Positions 27,658 to 36,138 of a stretch of 64,000 nucleotides of DNA are shown here, one piece after another (position 1 is the stretch's first letter; every line of letters starts with the position of its first letter). This stretch comes from an uncultured Pelagibacteraceae bacterium. Lineage in GTDB: Bacteria > Pseudomonadota > Alphaproteobacteria > Pelagibacterales > Pelagibacteraceae. Under the pieces are notes generated by a model. It saw nothing but the letters and a program-made list of their open reading frames with translations, searched no databases and was not told the DNA's origin. A program made the translations under genes and the position numbers. The stretch spans positions 62,001 through 126,000 of the forward strand of contig CACPOD010000002.1 of NCBI GenBank assembly GCA_902635515.1, read 5' to 3'.

Positions 27658-28653
27658 TCAGATATTTCTTTCAATTAAGGAAGTTAGTAAATTGATATGA
27701 TCATTGTTATCATTTAAGCAAGGAACCATATCAAAATTTTTTCCTCCTGAATTTAAAAAACTTTCTTTAGCTTGAATTTGTATTTCCTCCAAAGTCTCTA
27801 CGCAATCAGATGCAAAACCTGGACAGATTGTAAGAACATTTTTTACACCCTCTTTAGGCAGACTTTCCAGAGTTTTGTCAGTATATGGCTGAAGCCACTC
27901 TTGCGGACCAAATCTTGACTGAAATGTGGTTTTTATTTTAATTGAACTAAATTTTTCTGAGATAAGTCTTGTCGTTTTATGACAATAACAATGATATGGA
28001 TCACCTTTATCAAAATATTTTTTTGGTATCCCGTGATAAGAAGCTACGATGAGATCTGGTTTCCAACTAATTTCACTTATTTTTTTATTAATCGAATTAA
28101 CAAGCGCATCAATGTAAAGTACATCAGATTCGTAATGAGAAATTATTTTTAAGGAAGGTTGCCACCTCATTTTCATCAAAGTTCTGTATACCTCATCACA
28201 AACTGTTGCTGTTGTAGCTGCTGCGTATTGCGGGTAAAGTGGAAGTATCACTAGATTTTCACAACCCATTTTGTGCAACTTATGAATCTTGCTCTTAATA
28301 CTAGGATTCCCATACCTCATGGCAAAATCTATAAAAACATTTTTATTTGATAGTAAATTGGAAATTTTTTCACTTTGCTTTTTCGTATAATAAAGAAGTG
28401 GAGAAATATTTTCATCTTTCATCCAAATTTCTTTATAAGCTTTTGCAGTTTTAGAAGGTCTAAAATTTAAGATAAACAGATTTAAAATAATTTGCCAAAC
28501 TAAGGGATTTACCTCGATAACTCTTCTGTCAGAAAGAAACTCTTTTAAATATTTTCTTATATCAAACCAACTAGTAGAATCAGGTGTACCAAGATTGATT
28601 ATGAGCACACCTGTATTGCCATATTTTATAGGTGGGTGATTTTTTTCAATCAT
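27658..28653 (-). CDS. hemH: Ferrochelatase
   Basis: A 331-residue HemH. It begins KYGNTGVLIINLGTPDSTSWFDIRKYLKEFLSDRRV, has PLYPQYAAATTAT, the catalytic His region LIVASYHGIPKKYFDKGDPY and the C-terminal FASDCVETLEEI with the conserved Glu residues. It inserts Fe(II) into protoporphyrin IX at the membrane. The YHCYCHKT segment provides extra cysteines but I cannot tell whether they bind a cluster. It overlaps the hemE stop by 4 bp, so translation is coupled. Confidence 0.98.
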   Translation of the reverse strand: MIEKNHPPIKYGNTGVLIINLGTPDSTSWFDIRKYLKEFLSDRRVIEVNPLVWQIILNLFILNFRPSKTAKAYKEIWMKDENISPLLYYTKKQSEKISNLLSNKNVFIDFAMRYGNPSIKSKIHKLHKMGCENLVILPLYPQYAAATTATVCDEVYRTLMKMRWQPSLKIISHYESDVLYIDALVNSINKKISEISWKPDLIVASYHGIPKKYFDKGDPYHCYCHKTTRLISEKFSSIKIKTTFQSRFGPQEWLQPYTDKTLESLPKEGVKNVLTICPGFASDCVETLEEIQIQAKESFLNSGGKNFDMVPCLNDNNDHINLLTSLIERNI

Positions 28654-29654
28654 TTAAAATCTTTTACAATTTTAATTAGGTTTTTAACCATTTCTGGATT
28701 TGTTTCGGGAAGAATACCATGACCAAGATTAAATATATATGGATGATCTCGAAAAATTTCCAAATATTTAGAAGCTTCTTGTTTTAACGTTTCATTATCA
28801 GTTAACAAAATTTTTGGATCTAAACCACCTTGTATAGGTATATTTATATCTCTTAGTATCTTTTTGGGATCAATATTATAGTCGATACTAATAGCATCAG
28901 GTTTAACAATATCACAAAATTCTTTATAATTTTTTATTTCCCTTGGAAAACATATCACTGGCACATTTAAAGATTTTACATAATTTACTAAATTTAAAGT
29001 TGGAGTATAAACATAATTAGGTAACTCTTTTTCTTCTAATAACCCTGCCCAACTATCAAATATTTGGATTATATTTGCACCATTATCTATTTGATTTTTA
29101 ATATGAATTTTTAAAAATTTTTCAATAATTAATAGAACTCTATTTATTAAAAAATCGTCATTAAAAAAATTTTCTTTTAATTTTTTTTTAGGCGATTGTT
29201 GATTAATTATATAAACTAATAATGTCCATGGTGCACCAACAAAGCCTATAGTGTTTTTGTTATTTAGAATAGGGTCTGTACTTACCTTTTTTATTGCTTT
29301 GTATACACGGTGTATTTTTTCTACAAAATCAATTTCATCAATCTTAGTAATGTCGTTTAAATTTAATACTCCTAATTTTGGTCCAAAGTTTTTTTCAAAT
29401 TCTACTCTTTGACCCAAACCATATGGAAGCATTAAGATATCTGAAAATATTATTGCAGCATCTAGATCAAATCTTTTTAATGGTTGTAGAGTTATTTCTG
29501 AAGATAAATCATCATTTAAACACAAATTAATAAAGTTAGGGTTTTCTTTTCTTATTTCTCTAAATTCTGGTAAATATCTGCCAGCCTGTCTCATAATCCA
29601 TATAGGGTTAAACGAAGTGTCTTTATTAATTATTACTTTGTTCAAAGGTTTCAT
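28650..29654 (-). CDS. hemE: Uroporphyrinogen decarboxylase
   Basis: A 334-residue HemE. The N-terminal active-site motif PIWIMRQAGRYLPEFREIR and the later SDILMLPYGLGQRVEF, GFVGAPWTLLVYII and QIFDSWAGLL are all present, and the C-terminus has FNLGHGILPETNPEMV. It converts uroporphyrinogen III to coproporphyrinogen III. It is the first gene leftward of the proposed replication origin, the same position hemE holds at the origins of Caulobacter and Rickettsia. Confidence 0.99.
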   Translation of the reverse strand: MKPLNKVIINKDTSFNPIWIMRQAGRYLPEFREIRKENPNFINLCLNDDLSSEITLQPLKRFDLDAAIIFSDILMLPYGLGQRVEFEKNFGPKLGVLNLNDITKIDEIDFVEKIHRVYKAIKKVSTDPILNNKNTIGFVGAPWTLLVYIINQQSPKKKLKENFFNDDFLINRVLLIIEKFLKIHIKNQIDNGANIIQIFDSWAGLLEEKELPNYVYTPTLNLVNYVKSLNVPVICFPREIKNYKEFCDIVKPDAISIDYNIDPKKILRDINIPIQGGLDPKILLTDNETLKQEASKYLEIFRDHPYIFNLGHGILPETNPEMVKNLIKIVKDFK

Positions 29655-29920
29655 AAATAAGTATTATTAATTATTGTAGTTGTAATATATCTTGTTAATA
29701 AAGGTGATTAATTTTTATAAACATTATATTCACAATTTACCAACATGTTATTTGAATAAAATTGTTTAAAATGAAGCTTTTTTGCCATATTAATTTTTGT
29801 GGATTGTTTTACCCTATTTATTATTAATGTTAATAAATAACAGTTTTTACAAGGTTTATTTAAAAAAATTAAAATTGTGTAATTTAATTAAAATATTACA
29901 AATTTATTAACAATTTATTC
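29655..29920. other. oriC: Probable chromosomal replication origin (oriC) between hemE and ppsR
   Basis: This 266-bp gap is the longest in the window and is extremely A/T-rich. Genes run away from it on both sides for more than 3 kb (leftward for 11 kb), as expected at an origin. The flanks hemE and the RP001/DUF299 gene are those of the known Caulobacter and predicted Rickettsia origins. It holds the 9-mer TGTTAATAA at 29693-29701 and 29828-29836 and inverted at 29904-29912, plus TGTGGATTG at 29798-29806; each differs by two bases from the DnaA box TGTGGATAA. No open frame or RNA gene is seen. DnaA binding is inferred. Confidence 0.75.
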
Positions 29921-30748
29921 ATGAGTAATACATATCAAATATATTTAATTTCAGACTCAACGGGTGAGACCTTAGATAGAATATTTTTAGCTCTGAAGGC
30001 TCAATTTTTAAATATAGAATATAAGGTTCATTCTTACTCTTTTACAAGGACAGAAAATCAAATTTTAAAAATTCTAGAGGACGCAAAAAAAAATGAAAAT
30101 TCAATAATCTTATACACAATTGTGGATAACAACTTAGCCAAATACCTTGCGAATGCGAGCGATAATAAAAATATTCCATGTTTTGGCGTTTTAGGAAATT
30201 TAATTCTAAATTTTTCAAAAATATTAAATCAAAAAGCAACACATGAACCAAGCGGTCAACATATATTAAACGAAGAGTACTATGATAGAATTGAAGCAAT
30301 TCAATTTACAATGAATCATGATGATGGAAATTTAATAAACGAAGTAAATAAATCTGATATTATTCTTGTAGGCGTGAGTAGAACGAGTAAAACACCAACA
30401 TCTATTTACTTAGCCAACAAAGGATTTAAAACGTCAAATATTCCATTAGTAAATGAAAATTCTTTGCCAGACTCCCTTAAAAAAAACCCACAGATGACAT
30501 GTGTTGTAGGATTAAGTACAGAGCCCGAAAGATTAGCTGATTTAAGAAAAAATAGAATGAATTCTTTAAAAGAAACAGAAAATATTGAATATACAGATTT
30601 AGAAAATATTAAAAAAGAAGTCTTAGAGGCAAAAAAAACATTTCAAAAATATAAATGGCCCCTCATAGACGTAACAAGAAAGTCAGTCGAAGAAACAGCG
30701 GCTTCTATAATTAAAATTCACGAAATATATTTAAACAATGTTAAATAA
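29921..30748 (+). CDS. ppsR: PEP synthase / PPDK regulatory kinase-pyrophosphorylase (DUF299, RP001 family)
   Basis: A 275-residue DUF299 protein: it opens QIYLISDSTGETLDRI, and the P-loop-like signature ILVGVSRTSKTPTSIYLANKG is at about residues 147-167, with MTCVVGLSTEPERLADLR downstream. Members phosphorylate and dephosphorylate a threonine of PEP synthase or pyruvate phosphate dikinase using ADP and pyrophosphate; which target applies here is not visible. It is the first rightward gene from the proposed origin, and maf overlaps its end by 11 bp. Confidence 0.92.
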   Translation: MSNTYQIYLISDSTGETLDRIFLALKAQFLNIEYKVHSYSFTRTENQILKILEDAKKNENSIILYTIVDNNLAKYLANASDNKNIPCFGVLGNLILNFSKILNQKATHEPSGQHILNEEYYDRIEAIQFTMNHDDGNLINEVNKSDIILVGVSRTSKTPTSIYLANKGFKTSNIPLVNENSLPDSLKKNPQMTCVVGLSTEPERLADLRKNRMNSLKETENIEYTDLENIKKEVLEAKKTFQKYKWPLIDVTRKSVEETAASIIKIHEIYLNNVK

Positions 30749-31322
30749 AATTATTCTTGCCTCACAAAGCAAGGTTAGAAAAGAAATTTTAGATAAAAAT
30801 AATATCGAAAGTGATGTTGTGCCATCAAATGTGGATGAGGATATAGTGAAAGAAAGTTTAATTAAAGAAAAAGCGACACCAGAAATCATCTCAAAAAATT
30901 TAGCAGAGTTAAAAGCAAACAAGGTCAGTATGAAAAAAACTGATGAAATTGTTTTAGGTGCAGACAGTGTGATAGACTTGAACGGTGAATTAATATCAAA
31001 GCCAGAAACTAGAGAAGAAGCGATGAAAATATTAAAGAAACTCAATGGTAAATCACATTTTTTGATTAGTTCTGTCTGTGTATCAAAAAATGGATCAATG
31101 ATTTGGAATTATACTGATAAGGCCACATTAATCATGAAAGATTTTTCTGATGATCAATTAAAAAGTTATTTATCTAAAATACCCGATGAAACTCTTTATG
31201 CTTATAATGTTTATCAAATAGAAGGAGAGGGAAGAAGCTTGTTTGCAAGTATAGAGGGAGATGAGGATACAATTATGGGGTTACCTGTAAAAAAAATTAA
31301 GGAATACATAAGTTCATTGTAA
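30738..31322 (+). CDS. maf: Maf-like nucleotide pyrophosphatase
   Basis: A 194-residue Maf protein. The N-terminal IILASQSKVRKEILDKNNI, the catalytic VLGADSVIDLNGELISKPETREEA and the C-terminal YQIEGEGRSLFASIEGDEDTIMGLP are characteristic. Family members hydrolyse dTTP, UTP or modified nucleotides; the version near the origin in alphaproteobacteria is annotated as septum-formation protein or nucleoside triphosphate pyrophosphatase. It overlaps ppsR by 11 bp and aroE by 1 bp. Confidence 0.93.
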   Translation: MLNKIILASQSKVRKEILDKNNIESDVVPSNVDEDIVKESLIKEKATPEIISKNLAELKANKVSMKKTDEIVLGADSVIDLNGELISKPETREEAMKILKKLNGKSHFLISSVCVSKNGSMIWNYTDKATLIMKDFSDDQLKSYLSKIPDETLYAYNVYQIEGEGRSLFASIEGDEDTIMGLPVKKIKEYISSL

Positions 31323-32116
31323 TGAAAAAATATTTTGTAATTGGCAATCCCATTGATCATTCTTTATCACCCAAACTTCATAACTATTGGCTTAAAGAAA
31401 ACAATATTGATGCTATTTATGATAAAAAAAAAATTGATGAGAAAGATTTACTAAATACAATTTTAGAGGTCAAAGAAAAAAAAACAGAAGGTATCAACGT
31501 TACCGTCCCATTTAAAAAATCAGTAATTCCTTATTTAGACAAATTAAGCCAGGAGGCAGAACAAACTCAATCAGTAAATACAATTACTTTTGATAATGGC
31601 GATCTAGTTGGACATAATACGGATATTAGTGGTTTTGATACTGCGATTAAAAAGTTAAATTTTAAAATGAAGGGTAAGAAAGTTTTAATTTTGGGGGCTG
31701 GTGGTGTAGTTCCCTCAATAATTTTTGCCTTAAAAAATATGGGTGTTCAAGAGATTATAATTAGCAACAGAACTAGAGAGAAGGCAGAAAATTTGAAAGA
31801 TTTATTTGATAACCTAAAAATTATAGAATGGGGGAATTTGACAGATTTTCATATGGTAATAAATGCAACAAGTCTTGGTTTAAATAATGAGAGAATAAAT
31901 TTAGATTTTTCAAGTTTAGGACACGATAAATTATTTTATGATGTAATTTATAATCCACAAGAAACTAGTTTTTTGAAGATGGGAAAACGATTAGGACACA
32001 AGACAGAGAATGGAAAAACTATGTTTGTGTATCAGGCGTTAGAGGCATTTAAATTATGGCACAATATAGAACCAAAAGTTAATGCAGACACATTTAAGCT
32101 TTTAGATAATGATTAG
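31322..32116 (+). CDS. aroE: Shikimate dehydrogenase
   Basis: A 264-residue AroE. The shikimate-binding N-terminus is FVIGNPIDHSLSPKLHNYWL, the catalytic Lys is in INVTVPFKKSVIPYLD, the NADP motif is VLILGAGGVVPSIIFAL and the adenosine phosphate site SNRTREKA. It reduces 3-dehydroshikimate in aromatic amino-acid synthesis. It overlaps maf by one base and coaE by 8 bp inside the tight ppsR-maf-aroE-coaE-dnaQ unit. Confidence 0.97.
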   Translation: MKKYFVIGNPIDHSLSPKLHNYWLKENNIDAIYDKKKIDEKDLLNTILEVKEKKTEGINVTVPFKKSVIPYLDKLSQEAEQTQSVNTITFDNGDLVGHNTDISGFDTAIKKLNFKMKGKKVLILGAGGVVPSIIFALKNMGVQEIIISNRTREKAENLKDLFDNLKIIEWGNLTDFHMVINATSLGLNNERINLDFSSLGHDKLFYDVIYNPQETSFLKMGKRLGHKTENGKTMFVYQALEAFKLWHNIEPKVNADTFKLLDND

Positions 32117-32678
32117 AATTGGAATTTTAGGAGGTATAGGTTCAGGAAAAAGCTATGTCGCTAAAAACTTTGGATATCCAGTGTTTAATGCGGATTACGA
32201 AGTCTCAAAACTTTATAAAAAAGATAAAAAAATTTTTATTAAATTAAATAAAATATTACCAAAATATATTCATTCATTTCCAATAAATAAAAACGAAATC
32301 ACTAACGCTATTTTAAGTAATAAAAACAATTTAAAAAAAATAGTTACAATTGTTCACAAAGAAATTAGAAAAAAAATGAAACTATTTTTAAATAAAAATA
32401 GAAATAGAAAAGCTATTGTACTTGATATTCCTTTATTGTTAGAAAATAAACTATATCGCAAAAATGATTTACTAATTTTTATAGAATCAAGAAAAAAAGA
32501 TATTGAAAAAAAATTAAAGAAAAGACCTGGCTATAACAGAAAATTAATCAATAAATTTAAAAAATTACAATTTTCAGCTCAATATAAAAAAAAAAGATCA
32601 CATTTCATAATAAAAAACAATTTTACAAAAAAATCGATTAATATAGCTATAAAAAATATTTTAAATAAAATTTTATAG
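32109..32678 (+). CDS. coaE: Dephospho-CoA kinase
   Basis: A 189-residue P-loop kinase. It begins IRIGILGGIGSGKSYVAKNFGYPVFNADYEVSKLY with the Walker A motif GGIGSGKS and the conserved Asp, followed by VLDIPLLLENKLYRKND. The C-terminal half is strongly Lys-rich and diverged, as often in very AT-rich genomes. It performs the last step of coenzyme A synthesis. Its place between aroE and dnaQ is the conserved alphaproteobacterial order. Confidence 0.95.
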   Translation: MIRIGILGGIGSGKSYVAKNFGYPVFNADYEVSKLYKKDKKIFIKLNKILPKYIHSFPINKNEITNAILSNKNNLKKIVTIVHKEIRKKMKLFLNKNRNRKAIVLDIPLLLENKLYRKNDLLIFIESRKKDIEKKLKKRPGYNRKLINKFKKLQFSAQYKKKRSHFIIKNNFTKKSINIAIKNILNKIL

Positions 32679-33341
32679 ATGAAAGAAATAGTTTTAGATA
32701 CAGAAACTACAGGCATCTCAGTTAAAGAAGGACACAGAATTGTTGAAATAGGATGTATTGAATTGGATAACCTGATACCAACAAAAAATAAATTTCATTG
32801 CTATTTAAATCCTGAAAGAAAAGTTTCCGAAAAAGCTTTTGAGGTTCATGGTTATTCTGATGAATTTTTATCAAAACATAAAAAATTTAAAGAAATTCAA
32901 GAGGATTTTTTAAATTTTATTGAAAATAAAAGATTAATTATACACAACGCAGAATTCGACATTTCACATTTAAACAACGAATTAATGATTAATGGAAAAG
33001 ATAAAATTAAAAATGAAATAATTGATACTTTAAATATAGCAAGAGATAAATATCCAGGGTCTCCAGTTAGTTTGGATGCACTTTGTAAGAGGTATAGAAT
33101 TGATAATTCAAGAAGAAAACATCATACAGCCCTAATTGACTGCGATCTCCTAGCAAAAGTCTATATTAATTTAATTGATCAAAAAGAACCAACATTCATT
33201 TTTAAAAATGAAGATACAGCTAGAACTAAAAATATATTTTCAAAAGAAAATTATTTTAAAAAAATTATATTACCTTCAGAGAATGAAATTAAAAATCATA
33301 GAGATTATTTAGCAAAGAATTTGAAAAAAAATTTTTTTTAA
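32679..33341 (+). CDS. dnaQ: DNA polymerase III epsilon subunit (3'-5' proofreading exonuclease)
   Basis: A 220-residue DnaQ. The exonuclease motifs are intact: Exo I VLDTETTGISV, Exo II IIHNAEFDISHLN and Exo III HHTALIDCDLLAKVY, the DEDDh type with catalytic His. A C-terminal tail of about 50 residues should bind the polymerase subunit. Its presence close to the origin along with holA places two replisome genes in the origin region. It starts directly after the coaE stop; its end overlaps secB by 4 bp. Confidence 0.96.
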   Translation: MKEIVLDTETTGISVKEGHRIVEIGCIELDNLIPTKNKFHCYLNPERKVSEKAFEVHGYSDEFLSKHKKFKEIQEDFLNFIENKRLIIHNAEFDISHLNNELMINGKDKIKNEIIDTLNIARDKYPGSPVSLDALCKRYRIDNSRRKHHTALIDCDLLAKVYINLIDQKEPTFIFKNEDTARTKNIFSKENYFKKIILPSENEIKNHRDYLAKNLKKNFF

Positions 33342-33766
33342 TTTTGCTTTTTATTATATAAGTCTTCAAAATTTACTTTTTTCTCAAATTGTACTTGTGT
33401 GAAACCAGAGTTATGTAATAGACTTAAAAAAGATTTCTCTAAAAATGGATAAATTTCATTTTGTACATCGCAAAGTATAATTTTTTCTAATTCTTTTTTA
33501 TCTATGACTTTTTCATCTATTTTCACTATTGTTACATTTGTCATTTCAAAATAGGATTTTTTTTTATTTTCTTTACTATCTCTAAATTTAAAAATTGTAT
33601 CGATTTCAACATGTTTGTTTTTCAGAGCCTTTGAAGTTATGTCAATTACTAGTTGATAATTTGATATTTGATTTTTTACAAAAAAATAGGTCTCTACATT
33701 TGCAGTTTCGCTTGAAACATCTCTTAAAAACTGCGTAACAATTTTATAGTTTTTTGTCATTTTCAT
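33338..33766 (-). CDS. secB: Protein-export chaperone SecB
   Basis: A 142-residue SecB-like protein. The features are an early hydrophobic patch ITQFLRDVSSETANVETYFF (family: YIKDLSFENP), a beta-rich middle VIDITSKALKNKHVEIDTIF, and ILCDVQNEIYPFLEKSFLSLLHNSGF matching the usual LLFPxxRxxIxxxxxxGGFPPLxL region, here diverged. SecB keeps preproteins unfolded for SecA. The call is strengthened by position: dnaQ, secB, fxsA and tim44 adjoin in many alphaproteobacteria. It overlaps fxsA by 23 bp. Confidence 0.88.
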   Translation of the reverse strand: MKMTKNYKIVTQFLRDVSSETANVETYFFVKNQISNYQLVIDITSKALKNKHVEIDTIFKFRDSKENKKKSYFEMTNVTIVKIDEKVIDKKELEKIILCDVQNEIYPFLEKSFLSLLHNSGFTQVQFEKKVNFEDLYNKKQN

Positions 33767-34172
33767 CCTCTATATCCTCAAACTCACCATCTATAAAATT
33801 GTTTTTTGGTTTAACAATTTTGTTGTCAAACTTTTTAGAAATTTTTTTAAATAAAAATTTTCTAGTTATTGGGAAAATTAACAAAAATCCCATGAGATCT
33901 GTTAAAAATCCTGGAATGATTAGTAACAAAGCAGCAAAAGCAATCCCTGCCCCAGATAAAATCTCATAGCCCATAGGCTCACCTTTGCTTAATTGGATAA
34001 AACCTGATTTAAGTGTTTTAAGTCCTTCATATTTTGCGTAATAAACACCAATTATAGCAGTTGAGAAGATCAATAATATAGTAGTAAAAGCACCAATCTT
34101 CGAACCAATACTAATAAAAAGATAAATCTCAATTATAGTTAAGCCAATTATGTATATTAATATTGTGCCCAT
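33744..34172 (-). CDS. fxsA: FxsA family membrane protein
   Basis: A 142-residue protein with two to three membrane helices. The family features are EIYLFISIGSKIGAFTTILLIFSTAIIGVYYAKYEG and AALLLIIPGFLTDLMGFLLIFP, the latter the invariant PGFxTDxxGxLLLxP motif. E. coli FxsA relieves T7 exclusion when overproduced, but the cellular job is unknown. Its C-terminus is charged and cytoplasmic. It is read leftward with secB and divergent from the Tim44-like gene. Confidence 0.92.
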   Translation of the reverse strand: MGTILIYIIGLTIIEIYLFISIGSKIGAFTTILLIFSTAIIGVYYAKYEGLKTLKSGFIQLSKGEPMGYEILSGAGIAFAALLLIIPGFLTDLMGFLLIFPITRKFLFKKISKKFDNKIVKPKNNFIDGEFEDIEDENDKKL

Positions 34173-34230
34173 TTGTCTTTAATCTAAATTGCCAGTTGAA
34201 ATTAATCAACATAGTAATTACTATCAGGTA

Positions 34231-34827
34231 ATGAATTATAGTTTCGAATACATTGATATCATTTTGCTTGCAATGATAGCTGGTTTTATTTTTCTAAGGT
34301 TAAGAGGAATATTAGGTAAAAGAACAGGATTTGAGGGAAAAGCACCTCCACAATTCCAAGAAGTGTTAAACAAAGTTAAAACTAATAAAAAGAGAGAAAC
34401 AAAAGAGAATTTTGATGAAAATGCTCAAAATGAATTTTTAAAAGGAGCAAAAATTGCTTACGAAACTATAATCACAGATTTTAGTGATAATGATAATAAA
34501 ATTACGAAGAGCAGAACTCTTCTTAATAATCAAATATTTGAACAGTTTAATAAGGCTTTGAAAGAGAGAATTAAAAGAGGTCATGAAGCTGAAATTACTT
34601 TTATCGGGGTAAATTCTGCAAAAATAAAAGAACATAAAAAAATTGGGAACGTACTTAATGTTACAGTAGATTTTATAGCTGAAGTAATTACGTGTATTAG
34701 AGATAATGAGAAAAAAATTGTTTCTGGAGATCCTGAAAAAATTAAAAAAATTTATGATACTTGGGTATTTTCAAGAGACACAACATCCGTAAATCCTAAC
34801 TGGCAGCTAGTAAATATTTTAACTTAA
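34231..34827 (+). CDS. Tim44/TimA-domain protein
   Basis: The protein has an N-terminal membrane anchor IDIILLAMIAGFIFLRLRGILG followed by GKRTGFEGKAPP, typical of alphaproteobacterial Tim44-like proteins, then the Tim44 domain with LKGAKIAYETIITDFSDND and VTVDFIAEVITCIRDNEKK...DTWVFSRD...NPNWQLV. It is a relative of mitochondrial Tim44; in bacteria it is thought to act at the inner membrane, but its role is not settled. I choose ATG 34231 (198 aa) with CAGGTA upstream over the track's TTG at 34189, which would add 14 polar residues before the anchor. Confidence 0.9.
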   Translation: MNYSFEYIDIILLAMIAGFIFLRLRGILGKRTGFEGKAPPQFQEVLNKVKTNKKRETKENFDENAQNEFLKGAKIAYETIITDFSDNDNKITKSRTLLNNQIFEQFNKALKERIKRGHEAEITFIGVNSAKIKEHKKIGNVLNVTVDFIAEVITCIRDNEKKIVSGDPEKIKKIYDTWVFSRDTTSVNPNWQLVNILT

Positions 34828-35241
34828 TTGAACAATCAAATATCAGATAAAGATAAAAAAGATTGGCAAAATTTTTTATCTAAAAAGGAAAAGTTACCAG
34901 ATAAAGATAATTCTCACTTTAAAGATAAAGTTATCAAAACATCAGAAATTGATTTGCATGGATTTACTTTAGATGAAGCAAACAAAATAGTAGAGAGATT
35001 TATTAACAAAAGTTATGATGAAGGAATAAGTAAAATTAGAATAGTAACTGGAAAAGGTCTTCACTCGGATAATGAAAAAAATCCATATATTTCAAAAGAT
35101 TTGAGTATATTAAAACATTCAGTTCCAGAATATATCAAAAAAAATAATGAGTTAATGAAATTGATAATTGAATTTAAAGAAGCATCAAGTCATGATGGAG
35201 GAGAGGGCGCTTTCTATATACATTTGAAAAAAAATAAATGA
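34828..35241 (+). CDS. Smr/MutS2-type domain protein
   Basis: A 137-residue protein with an Smr domain: the IDLHGFTLDEANKIVERFI motif (LDxHG), IRIVTGKGLHSDNEKNP (TGxG) and the C-terminal EFKEASSHDGGEGAFYIHLKK. Stand-alone Smr proteins are nucleases; recent work on SmrA/SmrB implicates relatives in RNA cleavage at stalled ribosomes. The start codon is TTG directly after the tim44 stop. In other alphaproteobacteria mltA often lies between tim44 and smr; it is missing here. The end overlaps the first sulfotransferase by 4 bp. Confidence 0.9.
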   Translation: MNNQISDKDKKDWQNFLSKKEKLPDKDNSHFKDKVIKTSEIDLHGFTLDEANKIVERFINKSYDEGISKIRIVTGKGLHSDNEKNPYISKDLSILKHSVPEYIKKNNELMKLIIEFKEASSHDGGEGAFYIHLKKNK

Positions 35242-36077
35242 TTGTCTGGTTAGCTTCATATCCCAAAAGTGGTAATACACTTTTACGTTCAATTCTATCT
35301 TCTTATTTTTTTTCTAATGACGGAAAGTTTAATTTTGAAAATTTATATCAAATTACTCAATTTCCACTTTTAGAGCATTTTACTTCAATTGATGTGGACC
35401 TTAATGAGGATAAAGCAATTTTTAAAAATTCTATTAATGCTCAAAACTTTATCAATAATAAAAAAGGAAAAGTAAAATTCTTTAAAACTCACAGCTCCTT
35501 TTCTAAAATCGATGGTTATAATTTTACAGATTTGCAAAACACTCTTGGAGTAATTTACATTGTACGTGATCCAAGAAATATAGTTAATTCATTAGCTCAT
35601 CACTATAATTTCAGCTTAGACGAAGCAACTAACACAATGATTGATAAAAAAAAGTTTATGTCAAGAACAGATAAAAATGCTGAGGTCTTTGCAGGATCCT
35701 GGAACTTTAATTACAATTCATGGAAAAATTTAGAGCGAAATAAAAAATATTTTTTAATTAAATATGAAGATTTAATAAAAAATAAAAAATCAATAATTTT
35801 AAAGGTTTTTAAATTTTTAAATTCTTTAGGGATGAAATTGGATATTGATATGATTAAATTAAATAAAGTGATTAAAACAACTGAGTTTGAAAAAATGAAA
35901 GCTAAGGAGCAAAAAGAAACATTTACCGAAGCAATGATTGATGAAAAAACAGGTAAAAGAAAAATTTTTTTTAATCTTGGTCCTAAAAATGATTGGAGAA
36001 CAAATTTAGATAAAAAAAATAAAGAAAAAATTGAAAAGGCTTTTTCTAAAGAAATGGAAGAGCTTGGGTATCTATAA
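35238..36077 (+). CDS. Sulfotransferase-domain protein (first of tandem pair)
   Basis: A 279-residue sulfotransferase-fold protein. The PAPS phosphosulfate loop is WLASYPKSGNTLLRSIL at the N-terminus, the 3'-phosphate site is IYIVRDPRNIVNSLAHHY, and the C-terminal FNLGPKNDWRTNLD resembles the GxxGDWK motif. It should move sulfate from PAPS to an unknown acceptor. It starts within the smr stop (ATGA overlap). The next gene is a close paralogue with the same ends, so the pair arose by tandem duplication. Acceptor may be a surface lipid or sugar. Confidence 0.85.
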   Translation: MIVWLASYPKSGNTLLRSILSSYFFSNDGKFNFENLYQITQFPLLEHFTSIDVDLNEDKAIFKNSINAQNFINNKKGKVKFFKTHSSFSKIDGYNFTDLQNTLGVIYIVRDPRNIVNSLAHHYNFSLDEATNTMIDKKKFMSRTDKNAEVFAGSWNFNYNSWKNLERNKKYFLIKYEDLIKNKKSIILKVFKFLNSLGMKLDIDMIKLNKVIKTTEFEKMKAKEQKETFTEAMIDEKTGKRKIFFNLGPKNDWRTNLDKKNKEKIEKAFSKEMEELGYL

Positions 36078-36138
36078 ATTTTTATTTGAATAAAATAATT
36101 ACCTAGATTATTTAAATTACAATGGTCTATATAATAAA

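Noticed and set aside
36117-36138. TATAAT before the second sulfotransferase as a promoter
   Set aside because: No -35 box at a suitable distance; such hexamers are frequent by chance in this AT-rich DNA.
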